The notes under the pieces were generated by a model. The model ran no database searches. It saw only the letters and a program-made list of their open reading frames with translations, and was not told the origin of the DNA. From Rhodospirillales bacterium 70-18 (GTDB taxonomy: Bacteria > Pseudomonadota > Alphaproteobacteria > Acetobacterales > Acetobacteraceae), in contig MKWE01000056.1 in the NCBI GenBank assembly GCA_001899585.1, forward strand, positions 62,001-126,000: a stretch of 64,000 nucleotides of DNA. The letters are read 5' to 3'. Shown piece after piece: positions 9,003 through 17,921 of this stretch (position 1 is the first letter of the stretch; every line of letters starts with the position of its first letter). The position numbers and the translations under genes were made by a program.

Positions 9003-9377
9003 ATGACCCCCGACCAGTTGGCCGTCCAGGCCGAACAGCTTGCCCAGAACCTGCGCGCCTTCGCCACCGTCGCCGGCCCGGTGGCCGAGGCGGTGGAGCC
9101 GTTCGTCTTCCTGCTGGCGATCTTCCTGATGGCCTGCTTCGTCGGCTACTACGTGGTGTGGAACGTGACCCCGGCGCTGCATTCGCCGCTGATGGCGGTG
9201 ACCAACGCCATTTCCTCGGTGATCGTGGTCGGCGCCATGCTGGCCACCGGGCTTGCCGAGAACGGCTGGGCGATGGCGTTCGGCTTCATCGCGGTGATGC
9301 TGGCCAGCGTGAACATCTTCGGCGGGTTCATGGTGACGCAGCGGATGCTGTCGATGTTCCAGAAAAAGAAGAAGTGA
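9003..9377 (+). CDS. pntAB: NAD(P) transhydrogenase subunit alpha part 2
   Basis: 124 residues carrying the membrane part of the alpha subunit (domain II, about four transmembrane helices). The core reads [20 protein letters not shown] followed by two Gly/Ala-rich helices; the C-terminus is a short Lys tail (FQKKKK). Together with PntB it forms the proton channel. It starts 31 bases after pntAA and ends 10 bases before pntB, consistent with a three-gene operon. Confidence 0.96.
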   Translation: MTPDQLAVQAEQLAQNLRAFATVAGPVAEAVEPFVFLLAIFLMACFVGYYVVWNVTPALHSPLMAVTNAISSVIVVGAMLATGLAENGWAMAFGFIAVMLASVNIFGGFMVTQRMLSMFQKKKK

Positions 9378-9387
9378 GGGCGCGCCG

Positions 9388-10791
9388 ATGTCTGCCAGCC
9401 TGACCGCTGTCCTCTACCTCGTCGCCGCCGTCCTGTTCATCCTGGCGCTGCGCGGCCTGTCGCACCCCGAGACCTCGCGCCAGGGCAACCGCATGGGCAT
9501 GGCCGGCATGGCCATCGCCATCTTCGCCACCCTGGCGCATCACGGCATGTCGGGCACCGGGTTCCTGCTGATCGCGCTGGCGATCGCCATCGGCGGCACG
9601 GTGGGCGCGGTGGTGGCCAAGCGTATCCAGATGACGGCGCTGCCGCAGCTGGTCGCCGCGTTCCATTCGCTGGTGGGCCTGGCCGCGGTGTTCGTGGCGG
9701 CCGCGGCGCTGAACGCGCCGGAGAGCTTCGGCATTGGCACGCCCGGGCATATCCATCCGGAGAGCCTGGTGGAGATGTCGCTGGGGCTGGCGATCGGCGC
9801 GATCACCTTCTCCGGCTCGCTGATCGCGTTTGCCAAGCTGCAGGCGCTGATGAAGGGCAACCCGATCACCTTCCCCTATCAGCACCAGCTCAATCTCGGG
9901 CTGGGCATCCTGCTGGCGGTGCTGGTGGTGATCTTCGTGGTCACCGGGGCGCAGCCGGTGTTCTGGCTGATCGCCATCCTGGCCATCGCACTGGGCTTCC
10001 TGCTGATCATCCCGATCGGCGGGGCGGACATGCCGGTGGTCGTCTCGATGCTGAACAGCTACTCGGGGTGGGCCGCCTGCGGCATCGGCTTCACCATCCA
10101 GAATCTGGCGCTGATCATCACCGGGGCGCTGGTGGGCGCGTCGGGCGCGATCCTGTCGTACATCATGTGCAAGGGGATGAACCGCAGCATCATCAACGTG
10201 CTGCTCGGCGGCTTCGGCTCGGAGAGCGGCGGCCCGGCCGTGGCTGGCCCCGGTGGCGACCGCACGGTGAAGTCGGGTGCGGCCGAGGATGCGGCGTTCA
10301 TCATGAAGAACGCCTCCAAGGTGATCATCGTGCCCGGCTACGGCATGGCGGTGGCGCAGGCGCAGCACGCGCTGCGCGAGATGGCGGATACGTTGAAGAA
10401 GGAGGGGGTGGAGGTGAAATACGCCATCCATCCCGTGGCCGGCCGCATGCCCGGCCATATGAACGTGCTGCTGGCCGAGGCCAACGTGCCGTACGACGAG
10501 GTGTTCGAGCTGGAGGAGATCAACAACGAGTTCGCCACCGCCGACGTGGTCTACGTGATCGGCGCCAACGACGTGACCAACCCGGCCGCCAAGACCGACC
10601 CGGCCTCGCCGATCTACGGCATGCCGATCCTGGAGGTGGACAAGGCGGGGACGGTGCTGTTCGTCAAGCGCTCGATGGCCTCGGGCTATGCCGGGGTGGA
10701 CAACGAGCTATTCTTCCGGCCGAACACGATGATGCTGTTCGGCGACGCCAAGAAGATGACCGAGGAGATCGTGCAGGCGCTCAACCACTGA
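9388..10791 (+). CDS. pntB: NAD(P) transhydrogenase subunit beta
   Basis: 467 residues. The N-terminal half has about nine hydrophobic helices, including the conserved FPYQHQLNLG. The C-terminal NADP(H)-binding domain III begins near residue 290 with VIIVPGYGMAVAQAQHALREM and includes the KYAIHPVAGRMPGHMNVLLAEA region, GANDVTNPAA and the FVKRSMASGYAG loop. It is the last gene of the pnt operon, followed after 41 bases by the convergent lipoprotein gene. That gap contains a direct repeat of ACGCCTGAGT. Confidence 0.97.
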   Translation: MSASLTAVLYLVAAVLFILALRGLSHPETSRQGNRMGMAGMAIAIFATLAHHGMSGTGFLLIALAIAIGGTVGAVVAKRIQMTALPQLVAAFHSLVGLAAVFVAAAALNAPESFGIGTPGHIHPESLVEMSLGLAIGAITFSGSLIAFAKLQALMKGNPITFPYQHQLNLGLGILLAVLVVIFVVTGAQPVFWLIAILAIALGFLLIIPIGGADMPVVVSMLNSYSGWAACGIGFTIQNLALIITGALVGASGAILSYIMCKGMNRSIINVLLGGFGSESGGPAVAGPGGDRTVKSGAAEDAAFIMKNASKVIIVPGYGMAVAQAQHALREMADTLKKEGVEVKYAIHPVAGRMPGHMNVLLAEANVPYDEVFELEEINNEFATADVVYVIGANDVTNPAAKTDPASPIYGMPILEVDKAGTVLFVKRSMASGYAGVDNELFFRPNTMMLFGDAKKMTEEIVQALNH

Positions 10792-10832
10792 GCTGCCCGC
10801 ACGCCTGAGTCACCCGTACGCCTGAGTTGGGG

Positions 10833-11096
10833 TCAGCGCCAGCGGCGGCCGTGGCCCCAGCCGCCGCCATGGCCCCAGCCGCCGCCATGGCCCCAATAGC
10901 CGCCGCCGCCGACACCGACATAGACGCTCGGCGGTGGCGCGTAGACATAGGCCGGGGCGGCATAGCCGTAGCCGTAGCCATCGGCCGGGTAGGCGACGCA
11001 GCCGGACAGTCCCAGCAAGGCGGCGCCGACCAGGATGGTGCCGGCGAGTGCCGAAACACGCGGCGCGGCGCGGGGCAGGCGGCGCGGGGCAGACAT
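10833..11096 (-). CDS. Small Gly/Trp-rich lipoprotein
   Basis: 87 residues. A basic start (MSAPRRLPRAAPR), a hydrophobic stretch and the lipobox LSGC mark it as a lipoprotein exported by Sec and lipidated at Cys. The mature part is rich in Tyr, Gly and Pro and ends in tandem GHGGGW units encoded by 18-bp DNA repeats near 10845-10895. ATG 11096 is supported by AGGAG eight bases upstream. It is divergent from the FecR-domain gene, with about 200 bases between the starts. No family function is recognised. Confidence 0.75.
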   Translation of the reverse strand: MSAPRRLPRAAPRVSALAGTILVGAALLGLSGCVAYPADGYGYGYAAPAYVYAPPPSVYVGVGGGGYWGHGGGWGHGGGWGHGRRWR

Positions 11097-11299
11097 GGCG
11101 TGACTCCTGTTAACGCTTGACAGGTAAGATGGGCATGCTTTGCGGCAACACCATGATGGCGGTGTGGCCGATCGGGGCGGCTGCTCACATGTCCGCGATG
11201 TTATCGCCACGGCGCGGCGCGGACGTGGTTTCGCCATCATGTGCCGGGATTATGGGCAGGCGTCGCGACGGCCTGCGGCGCGTTGAGAGGATTTGCGCC

Positions 11300-13732
11300 A
11301 TGCGCACCCGTACGCCCTGGTTCCGCCTGACCGCCGCCGCCGTTGCCGGCGCGCTGCTGCTCGCCCCGGTGCTGCCCAGCGCGGCGTGGGCGCAGTCCGA
11401 AGGCGGCGACAACCTGCCGGCGACCGATCCGCCCGCCACCGTCGGCCGGGTGGCGAATTTGCGGGGCACGGTGTCGTTCCACACCGCCGACCAGACCGAG
11501 TGGCAGCCGGCGGCGCTCAATTATCCGGTCACCGCCGGCGGGTCGTACTGGACCGAGCCGGGGTCGGGCGCGGAGCTTGAGGTGGGCGCCACCCGGCTGG
11601 TGATGGACCAGAGCACGGAGCTGGATGTCAACACGCTCGACGACCACGCGCTCGCGGTCACCGTGCCGCAGGGCGGGCTGTACCTGGGCCTGCGCGACGT
11701 GTTGCCGGGCGAGACCACCACCATCACCACGCCGCGTGGCCAGGTGACCATCGGGACGCCCGGCCGCTATGTGGTGGAGGCCGGCGATGCCGGGCAGCCC
11801 ACCAGCGTCACCGTGCTGGACGGTGCCGCCCAGGTCTATGGCAACGGCGTGTCGCTGCAGGTGGGGCCGCAGCAGACCGCGACGATCACCGGCACGGATG
11901 TGTTCCAGGGCAGTCTTGGCCCGCAGCGCCTCGCGCCGTTCGCCGCCGCCGAACTGGCGCGCGAACGGCCGGTGCCGACCGGCGAGTATGCGCCGCCGCC
12001 GCTGGTGGCGCAGATGACCGGCGGTGACGCGCTGGTGGACACCGGCACCTGGGAGCCGACGCCCGAGTATGGCCGCGTCTGGTTCCCGCCGGTGGCGGTG
12101 GGCTGGGTGCCGTATCGCCACGGCCACTGGGCTTGGGTGGCGCCGTGGGGCTGGACCTGGATCGATGACGCGCCCTGGGGCTTCGCGCCGTTCCATTACG
12201 GGCGTTGGGTGGAGATGGGGCCGCGCTGGGGCTGGGTGCCGGTGGAGCCGGGCATCAGCGTGGTGGTGCGGCCGGTCTATGCGCCGGCGCTGGTGACCTT
12301 CATCGGCCTGGGCGTCGGGGTGGCGATGGGGGCCTCGGTCGGCTGGATCCCGCTGGGGCCGCGCGAGGTGTACCGGCCGCCGTACCGGGTCAGCAACACC
12401 TATATCCGCCGGGTCAACGTGACCAATGTGGTCAATGTGACCAACATCACGAATGTCCATACCACCAATGTGTTCATGAACCGGCGTGCCGCCACGGTGG
12501 TGCCGGCCGCCGCGATGGTCGGCTCGGAGCGTGTCGGGCGGCGGGCCCAGCAGATCTCGCCGCAGGCCCTGGCCGCCGCCCGTCCGCTGGCCGCGCCCCC
12601 GGTGCGCCCGACCCGCGCGACCGCCGGGGTGACGCCGGCGGTGGCGCGGCAGATGAACCTGCCGCCGGTGCCGGCCGGGGCCGTGCGTGCCCGCCCGGCG
12701 GCTCCTGGCCCGGCGGTTCGCCCGGCCGGGCCGGGCGGGGCGCCGTTGCAGCGCGCCGGTATGCCCGGCGTGGTGGCGCCGGGGCAGCCTCGTCCTGGTG
12801 CACCGGGGCCGACGCAGCCTCGCCCTGGTGCGCCTGGTCCCGCGCGACCGGGGCCGACGCAGCCGTTCCTGCGCCAGCCCGGGGGCGCGGCGCCTAACGC
12901 GGCGGGGCTGCCGGCCAACCGCCAGCCGCCGGTGGCACAGCCTCGGCCGGGCGCGCCTGGTCCCGCGCAGCCGGGGGCGACGCAGCCATTCCTGCGTCAG
13001 CCCGGGGGGGCAGCGCCGAACGCGGCGGGCCTGCCGGCCAGCCGCCCGTCGCCGATGGCGCAGCCTCGGCCCGGCGCCCCTGGTCCGGCGCAGCCGGGGC
13101 CGACACAGCCGGGATTCGGCCAGCGGCCAGGACAACTCGCGCCGAGCCAGCAGCCGGGCCTGCCGCCGCTGCGCCAGCCTGGTGCGGGGCGGCCGCAGCC
13201 GGGCCTGGTCACCCCTGGCGCCCCAGGGCCGCAGCGCCCGCAACCGCCGGCCGTTCAGCGCCCGGCTATCCAGCACCCGGGCATGCCGCAGGCGCCTGTC
13301 CAGCCCTTCGTGCGGCCGGTGCCCCAGCCCGGGATGGCGCCAAACGTGCAGCGTGCGCCAGCGCCGCAGGTGCATGCCGCGCCGCCGCCGGTGATGCGCG
13401 CGCCGCCGCCGCAGGTGCACGCCGCGCCGCCGCCGGTGATGCGTGCGCCGCCGCCGCAGGTGCACGCCGCGCCGCCGCCGGTGATGCGCGCGCCGCCGCC
13501 GCAGGTGCATGCCGCGCCGCCGCCGGTGATGCGTGCGCCGCCCCCGCAGGTGCATGCCGCGCCGCCGCCGGTGATGCGTGCGCCGCCGCCGCCGGTGATG
13601 CGCGCGCCGCCCCCGCAGGTGCATGCCGCGCCGCCGCCGGTGATGCGCGCGCCGCCGCCGCAGGTGCATGCCGCACCGCCGCCCCCGCCACAGCAGCACC
13701 GGCAGTGCCCGCCGGGCCGGCCCGGTTGCTGA
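11300..13732 (+). CDS. Secreted FecR-domain protein with Trp/Tyr-rich domain and long Pro-rich repeats
   Basis: 810 residues, start ATG 11300 with GAGAGGA nine bases upstream. A signal peptide ends at about SAAWAQ. A FecR-like beta domain (about 45-220) contains GRVANLRGTVSFHTA and ATRLVMDQSTELDV. Next comes a Trp/Tyr-rich block (about 255-330) with GWVPYRHGHWAWVAPWGWTW, resembling the YXWGXW/DUF6600 type. The last 400 residues are low complexity: Pro/Gly/Gln repeats with RPGAPGPAQPG units, then seven copies of QVHAAPPP in a 15-residue period. There is no membrane anchor and no FecI or TonB receptor nearby, so a role in iron signalling is unlikely. It is probably a periplasmic or surface protein of unknown role. 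Confidence 0.8.
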   Translation: MRTRTPWFRLTAAAVAGALLLAPVLPSAAWAQSEGGDNLPATDPPATVGRVANLRGTVSFHTADQTEWQPAALNYPVTAGGSYWTEPGSGAELEVGATRLVMDQSTELDVNTLDDHALAVTVPQGGLYLGLRDVLPGETTTITTPRGQVTIGTPGRYVVEAGDAGQPTSVTVLDGAAQVYGNGVSLQVGPQQTATITGTDVFQGSLGPQRLAPFAAAELARERPVPTGEYAPPPLVAQMTGGDALVDTGTWEPTPEYGRVWFPPVAVGWVPYRHGHWAWVAPWGWTWIDDAPWGFAPFHYGRWVEMGPRWGWVPVEPGISVVVRPVYAPALVTFIGLGVGVAMGASVGWIPLGPREVYRPPYRVSNTYIRRVNVTNVVNVTNITNVHTTNVFMNRRAATVVPAAAMVGSERVGRRAQQISPQALAAARPLAAPPVRPTRATAGVTPAVARQMNLPPVPAGAVRARPAAPGPAVRPAGPGGAPLQRAGMPGVVAPGQPRPGAPGPTQPRPGAPGPARPGPTQPFLRQPGGAAPNAAGLPANRQPPVAQPRPGAPGPAQPGATQPFLRQPGGAAPNAAGLPASRPSPMAQPRPGAPGPAQPGPTQPGFGQRPGQLAPSQQPGLPPLRQPGAGRPQPGLVTPGAPGPQRPQPPAVQRPAIQHPGMPQAPVQPFVRPVPQPGMAPNVQRAPAPQVHAAPPPVMRAPPPQVHAAPPPVMRAPPPQVHAAPPPVMRAPPPQVHAAPPPVMRAPPPQVHAAPPPVMRAPPPPVMRAPPPQVHAAPPPVMRAPPPQVHAAPPPPPQQHRQCPPGRPGC
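13367..13691 (+). repeat. 45-bp in-frame tandem repeats in the FecR-domain gene
   Basis: Units starting at 13367, 13412, 13457, 13502 and onward encode QVHAAPPPVMRAPPP. There are seven QVHAAPPP copies, with one extra short insert PPVMRAPP between the fifth and sixth. Units differ mainly at synonymous positions (cat/cac, cgc/cgt), suggesting expansion by slippage or unequal recombination followed by drift. Confidence 0.85.
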
Positions 13733-13769
13733 CGCGGCGGTGACCGGCGAACGCCCTCGCGATCGCGCG

Positions 13770-13791
13770 CCGGCCGACGGCTGTCGGCCGG
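13770..13791 (+). other. Perfect hairpin just upstream of a gene start
   Basis: CCGGCCGAC, the loop GGCT, then GTCGGCCGG form a 9-bp perfect stem. It ends immediately before the purine-rich Shine-Dalgarno region of the gene at 13802. No T run follows, so it is not a classic terminator. It could affect translation or mRNA stability of the downstream gene. Confidence 0.45.
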
Positions 13792-13801
13792 GAGGCGCGG
13801 G

Positions 13802-14341
13802 ATGATCGCCCGGCGCCGGGTGGGCCGCCGGTTGCTGGACCTGGTTCTGCTGCCCTTCGCGCTGGTCTTGGTGGTGCTGGAGGACCTGGTCTGGGCCGGC
13901 GCCCGGGCGTTGCTGCGGCAAGCCGCCCGCCTGCCACCGGTGCGCGTGGCCGAGGCCGGGTTGGGCCGGCTGCCCGGCTGGGCGGCCTTGCCGCTGTTCC
14001 TGGTGCCGGAGCTGCTCGGCCGGGTCGGCGAGGTCTGGGCGGTGGCGCTGCTGGTGGGTGGCCAGGTGACCGCGGCCGCACTGGTCTATGTGGTGGTGCG
14101 GTTGCTGGCCACGCTGCTGGCGGTGTTCATCTATCATGCCTGCGAGGCGGCGCTGCTGCGGATCGGCTGGTTCGCCCTCGTGGTGGGCTGGGTGCGGGCG
14201 ATCCGCGACTGGGCGCTGTGCCTGCTGCGGCCGTGGCGGGAGCGGGTTCGCACGGCGATGCGCGCGGCGCCCGGCGGCTTTTCCCGACGCCTGGGCGCGC
14301 TGCGCCGCCGGCTGGCGCGGCGGCTGGTGCCGCGCGCCTGA
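13802..14341 (+). CDS. Hypothetical integral membrane protein
   Basis: 179 residues, Leu/Val/Arg-rich. Hydrophobic segments occur at about 12-35, 60-75, 80-112 and 118-132, flanked by Arg clusters, and the C-terminal 40 residues are strongly basic. ATG 13802 is preceded by GGGAGG. It follows the FecR-domain gene by 69 bases on the same strand and may be co-transcribed. I recognise no family. The Arg-rich composition could be partly a GC effect, but coding bias and spacing support a real gene. Confidence 0.6.
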   Translation: MIARRRVGRRLLDLVLLPFALVLVVLEDLVWAGARALLRQAARLPPVRVAEAGLGRLPGWAALPLFLVPELLGRVGEVWAVALLVGGQVTAAALVYVVVRLLATLLAVFIYHACEAALLRIGWFALVVGWVRAIRDWALCLLRPWRERVRTAMRAAPGGFSRRLGALRRRLARRLVPRA

Positions 14342-14344
14342 GGC

Positions 14345-15268
14345 TCACCCGGCGCTGTGCAGCGGCAGGCCCGGCACGTCCCAGTCCCGGTCGGTCCAGT
14401 CCAGCGCCACCAGCTGGCCGCTGCCCGACAGCGTGACATAGGCGGTGCGCAGGTCGGCGCCGCCGAAGCAGATATTGGTGGTCATCGGGTCGGGGAATTG
14501 CACCACCCGCAGCACCCGCCCGTCCGGCGCGATCACCGTCACCGCGCCGGTCACCAGGGTCGCCACGCAGATGTTGCCGGCGGCGTCCACCTTCAGGCTG
14601 TCGAACATCTGGTAGCCGCCGAGCCCCGCCACCAGCCGCCCGCCATGCGGCGCCATCGCGTGCTTGCGCGCCACGCCGGGGCTGTCCAGCTCGAACGCCC
14701 AGAGCCGTGCGGTCAGCGTCTCGGCGACGTAGACGGTCCGCCCGTCCGGCGACAGCCCGATGCCGTTGGGGGACATCAGGCCATAGGCGAGCTCGACGAT
14801 GCCGCTGCCGTCGGCGCGCGCGTAGTAGACGCCGCCGAGGTCCCGTTCGCGCGGCCGCGTCTTGCCGAGGTCGGTGAAATAGAAGCCGCCCTCGGCGTCG
14901 AACACGATGTCGTTGGGGCCGCGCAGGCGGTACTCGCCGCAGGCCTCGTACAGCACCGTCACCGCGCCGGTGTGCGCGTCCACCCGCTCGATCCGTCCGC
15001 CGGTGTAGTCGGGCGGTTGCAGGCCGGGGCGCAGCACGCCGCCGGCCTCATGCCACAGGAAGCCGCCGTTGTTGCAGACGTAGAAGGCGCCGTCCGGCCC
15101 CAGCGCCAGCCCGTTCGGGCCGCCGCCAGGCGTGGCCAGCACGCGCACGCCGCCATCGGGCGCCACCACCGAGACCGTGCCGCGGGCGATCTCCACCAGC
15201 GCCACCGAGCCGTCGGCCAGCCACACCGGCCCCTCGGGGAACCGCAACCCGCTCGCCACCACCCGCAT
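14345..15268 (-). CDS. SMP-30/gluconolactonase/LRE family protein
   Basis: 307 residues forming a six-bladed beta-propeller of the SMP-30 type. The expected metal-site residues are visible: Glu in RFPEGPVW (about 12), Asn in GGPNGLALG and LRGPNDIVFD, and Asp in SPDGRTVYVAET. Family members hydrolyse sugar lactones or related lactones with a divalent metal. There is no signal peptide, so it is probably cytoplasmic. It is convergent with the hypothetical membrane protein and divergent from the sugar transferase. The substrate is unknown. Confidence 0.88.
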   Translation of the reverse strand: MRVVASGLRFPEGPVWLADGSVALVEIARGTVSVVAPDGGVRVLATPGGGPNGLALGPDGAFYVCNNGGFLWHEAGGVLRPGLQPPDYTGGRIERVDAHTGAVTVLYEACGEYRLRGPNDIVFDAEGGFYFTDLGKTRPRERDLGGVYYARADGSGIVELAYGLMSPNGIGLSPDGRTVYVAETLTARLWAFELDSPGVARKHAMAPHGGRLVAGLGGYQMFDSLKVDAAGNICVATLVTGAVTVIAPDGRVLRVVQFPDPMTTNICFGGADLRTAYVTLSGSGQLVALDWTDRDWDVPGLPLHSAG

Positions 15269-15459
15269 CGCCGCATCCCTCCCGTTGGCCTTCCGCCGAG
15301 CCTAGCGGATTCCCCGCCGGGCTGAAAACGCCGGCATCGGGATGACGCGGGTTGCGAAACCGCACCACCTGTCGGATGGTGCCAGTGTGATGTTCCGTTA
15401 AGCCGGCCACGGTATTGGTGCGCCGGCATGAGCCAATTCATGGAGTCCGGTCTGACGGG

Positions 15460-16845
15460 ATGACGACCAGCGCCGCGATGTTCCTCCTCGACGTACTCCT
15501 CGTGGCCCTGGTCTGGCCGTTCGCGGTGTGGTTCACGCTGCCCGCCGGCGCGACGTGGCCGGCTGTGCTGGTGGTTGCGCCGGCGCTGCTGCATCCGGCG
15601 GCCAACCTGCTGTTTCTCTACGCGCTGGGCCTGTATCGGCGCGACGCCATCCTGGAGACCCGCAAATCGCTGGGGCGCATTCCGCTGGTGGTCGGCATGG
15701 GTGCACTCACCGCCGCGGCCGGCGGGTGGCTGCTGCGCCTGATGCTGCCGCCGGGTCCGCATGCGGACCCGGCGCGGCTGTTCGTCCTGGCGGTGGTCTG
15801 CTTCGCCTTCTGCGGCCTGGCCGCCCGGCTGCTGCTCGCGCTGCTGCGCCGGCGCGCGCTGTTCCGCTCGCGGCTGATGGTGGTCGGCGCCGGCCGGCGG
15901 GCCTGGGACCTGGTGTGGATGCTGCGCAACGAGGGCAGCAGCCTGCATTACGAAGTGACCTTCGTGCACGACCCGGCGCATGGCGAGATCGACCCGCGGC
16001 TGGCCCAGGACAAGGCGCACCGCATCGTGACCGGCGGCGGCGACATGCTGGCGGTGGCGCGCGCCATCCAGGCCGACCAGATCGTGGTGGCGCCGGACGA
16101 GCGGCGCGGCATGGCGCTGGAAGGGCTGATCGCCTGCAAGACCGCCGGCTATCCGGTGCGGCAATACATGGGCTTCCTGGAAAAGGAGATCCGCCGCATC
16201 GACATCAAGCGGCTGGACCTGACCTGGGTGCTGTATTCGGACGGCTTCTATTTCGGCCTGTTGGACCGGGTGCTGAAGCGGCTGCTCGACATCGCGGTCA
16301 GCCTGGTGATCCTGCTTCCGGCCGCGCCGTTCCTGCTGCTGGCGATGCTGGCGGTGTGGGCCGGCGATCGCGGGCCGGTGTTCTACCGCCAGGCGCGGGT
16401 GACGCGCGGCGGCAGGCAGTTCCGCATCGTCAAGCTGCGCACCATGCGGGTGGATGCCGAGGCGCGCGGCGCGGTGTGGGCGGCGGCGGGCGACAGCCGC
16501 ATCACCCGGGTCGGCAATTTCCTGCGCCGCACCCGGCTGGACGAGGTGCCGCAGCTGTTCAACGTGCTGAAGGGCGAGATGTCCCTGGTCGGCCCGCGCC
16601 CGGAGCGGCCGGAATTCATCGACGAGCTGGCCCGCGAACTGCCGCTGTACAACGAGCGCCACATGGTGAAGGCCGGCCTCACCGGCTGGGCGCAGGTCAA
16701 CTATCCCTATGGCGCATCGCTGGACGACGCCCGCTCCAAGCTCAGCTACGACCTGTATTACGTGAAGAATTTCAGCGTGGTGTTCGACCTGCTGATCTTG
16801 CTGCAGACCCTGCGCGTGGTGCTCTGGCCCAGCGGCGTGCGGTGA
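15460..16845 (+). CDS. Polyprenyl-phosphate sugar-1-phosphate transferase (WbaP/EpsB type)
   Basis: 461 residues from ATG 15460. The N-terminus has about five hydrophobic helices, then a Rossmann-like region (RLMVVGAGRRAWDLVWML), and the C-terminal bacterial sugar transferase domain (about 270-461). Motifs there include KRLLDIAVSLV, FRIVKLRTMR, TRLDEVPQLFNVLKGEMS, LVGPRPERPEF and AGLTGWAQVN. These enzymes start exopolysaccharide or O-antigen repeat units by moving a sugar phosphate to undecaprenyl phosphate. No other polysaccharide genes flank it, so it is an isolated initiating enzyme here. Confidence 0.92.
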   Translation: MTTSAAMFLLDVLLVALVWPFAVWFTLPAGATWPAVLVVAPALLHPAANLLFLYALGLYRRDAILETRKSLGRIPLVVGMGALTAAAGGWLLRLMLPPGPHADPARLFVLAVVCFAFCGLAARLLLALLRRRALFRSRLMVVGAGRRAWDLVWMLRNEGSSLHYEVTFVHDPAHGEIDPRLAQDKAHRIVTGGGDMLAVARAIQADQIVVAPDERRGMALEGLIACKTAGYPVRQYMGFLEKEIRRIDIKRLDLTWVLYSDGFYFGLLDRVLKRLLDIAVSLVILLPAAPFLLLAMLAVWAGDRGPVFYRQARVTRGGRQFRIVKLRTMRVDAEARGAVWAAAGDSRITRVGNFLRRTRLDEVPQLFNVLKGEMSLVGPRPERPEFIDELARELPLYNERHMVKAGLTGWAQVNYPYGASLDDARSKLSYDLYYVKNFSVVFDLLILLQTLRVVLWPSGVR

Positions 16846-16967
16846 TCGTGCTGCGGCGCGGCACTCGCGCGCGGCGCAGGGCGTGCTATAAGAACCGCGC
16901 CGACCGTGTTGAAAATCAAAGGGGGACGGCGGCTTCGGACTGAACCATTTTTCAGGCGAGGCTTAGG

Positions 16968-17921
16968 ATGCGACGGCTTGCTTCCCTTCTGACGGCCGTG
17001 CTGGCGCTGCTGGCGGCGGCACCAGATGCACGCGCGGCCGGCGCGGTGCTGGTGATGAATTCCGCCGCCGCCTCGCTGTCGGTGCTGGACATGGCGACCC
17101 TGCGCGAAACCAGGCGCATCCCGGTGCTGCGCGAGCCGCACCACTGGGCGCTGACCCCGGACGGGCGCGACCTGCTGGTGGGCGACACCGTCGGCAACGA
17201 GCTGCTGTTCCTCGACCCGGTGACCTTCGCGCTGCGCCGCCGACTGCCGGTCGCCGACCCCTACCAACTCGGCTTCAGCCCGGACGGCAAGTTCCTGGTG
17301 GTCAACGGCCTGGCCCGCGCGCAGATCGACATCTACGACGCCGGCACCTACGCGCTGGTCAAGCGCTTCAAGATCAAGTCGATGCCCAGCCATATGGATT
17401 TCTCGCCCGATTCGGCGGTGGTCTATATCTCGCTGCAAGGCACCGGGCGGCTGGTGGCGATCGACCTGCGCCGCATGGCGATCCTGTGGGACAAGCCGGT
17501 GGGGCCGGCGCCGGCCGGGGTGATGGTGCAGAACGGCCATGTGCTGGTGGCCAACATGGGCGCCGACGACCTCTCGGTGGTGGACCCGGCCGACGGGCGC
17601 GTGCTCAGCCATATCCGCACCGGCCGCGGCGCCCACCAGTTGTTCCGCTCGCCCGACCGCAAGCTGATCTACGTCAACAACCGCATCGACAGCACCATCG
17701 TGGTGCTGGACGCCGCCAGCCTGAAGGAAATCCGCAGCTATAAGCTGCCGGGCGGGCCGGACGACATCCAGTTCGCGCCGGACGGGCATATCTGGGTTAC
17801 CATGCGCTTCGCCCACAAGGTGGCGGTGCTGGACCCCAAGACCGGCGACTACACCACCATCGAGACCGGGCGCTCGCCGCACGGCATCTTCCTCAACCCG
17901 CGCGCGGTGGCGGCGCCATGA
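16968..17921 (+). CDS. Periplasmic YVTN-family beta-propeller protein
   Basis: 317 residues with a clear signal peptide (hydrophobic core LLTAVLALLAAAP, cleavage near ARA-AGA). The mature part is a series of about 40-residue blades with the pattern D-P-x-T/R...LPV..GP.GV..SPDG, as in cytochrome D1-like/YVTN beta-propeller proteins. No heme motif is present. Such proteins often accompany oxidoreductases or act as surface proteins; the partner is unknown. The stop overlaps the ATG of the hydroxylase gene (ATGA), so the two are coupled. Confidence 0.82.
   Translation: MRRLASLLTAVLALLAAAPDARAAGAVLVMNSAAASLSVLDMATLRETRRIPVLREPHHWALTPDGRDLLVGDTVGNELLFLDPVTFALRRRLPVADPYQLGFSPDGKFLVVNGLARAQIDIYDAGTYALVKRFKIKSMPSHMDFSPDSAVVYISLQGTGRLVAIDLRRMAILWDKPVGPAPAGVMVQNGHVLVANMGADDLSVVDPADGRVLSHIRTGRGAHQLFRSPDRKLIYVNNRIDSTIVVLDAASLKEIRSYKLPGGPDDIQFAPDGHIWVTMRFAHKVAVLDPKTGDYTTIETGRSPHGIFLNPRAVAAP

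Noticed and set aside
13367-13691. Regular 45-bp repeats that could suggest a CRISPR-like array
   Set aside because: The units are adjacent with no unique spacers, are in frame, and encode a Pro-rich protein repeat with synonymous variation.
11300-13732. FecR-type iron-siderophore anti-sigma regulator
   Set aside because: The protein is exported, has no cytoplasmic N-terminal domain or membrane helix, and no sigma factor or TonB receptor gene lies nearby.
11237-14137. 966-codon minus-strand frame opposite the FecR-domain gene
   Set aside because: Its Arg/His-rich repeats are only the reverse reading of the Pro-rich repeats.
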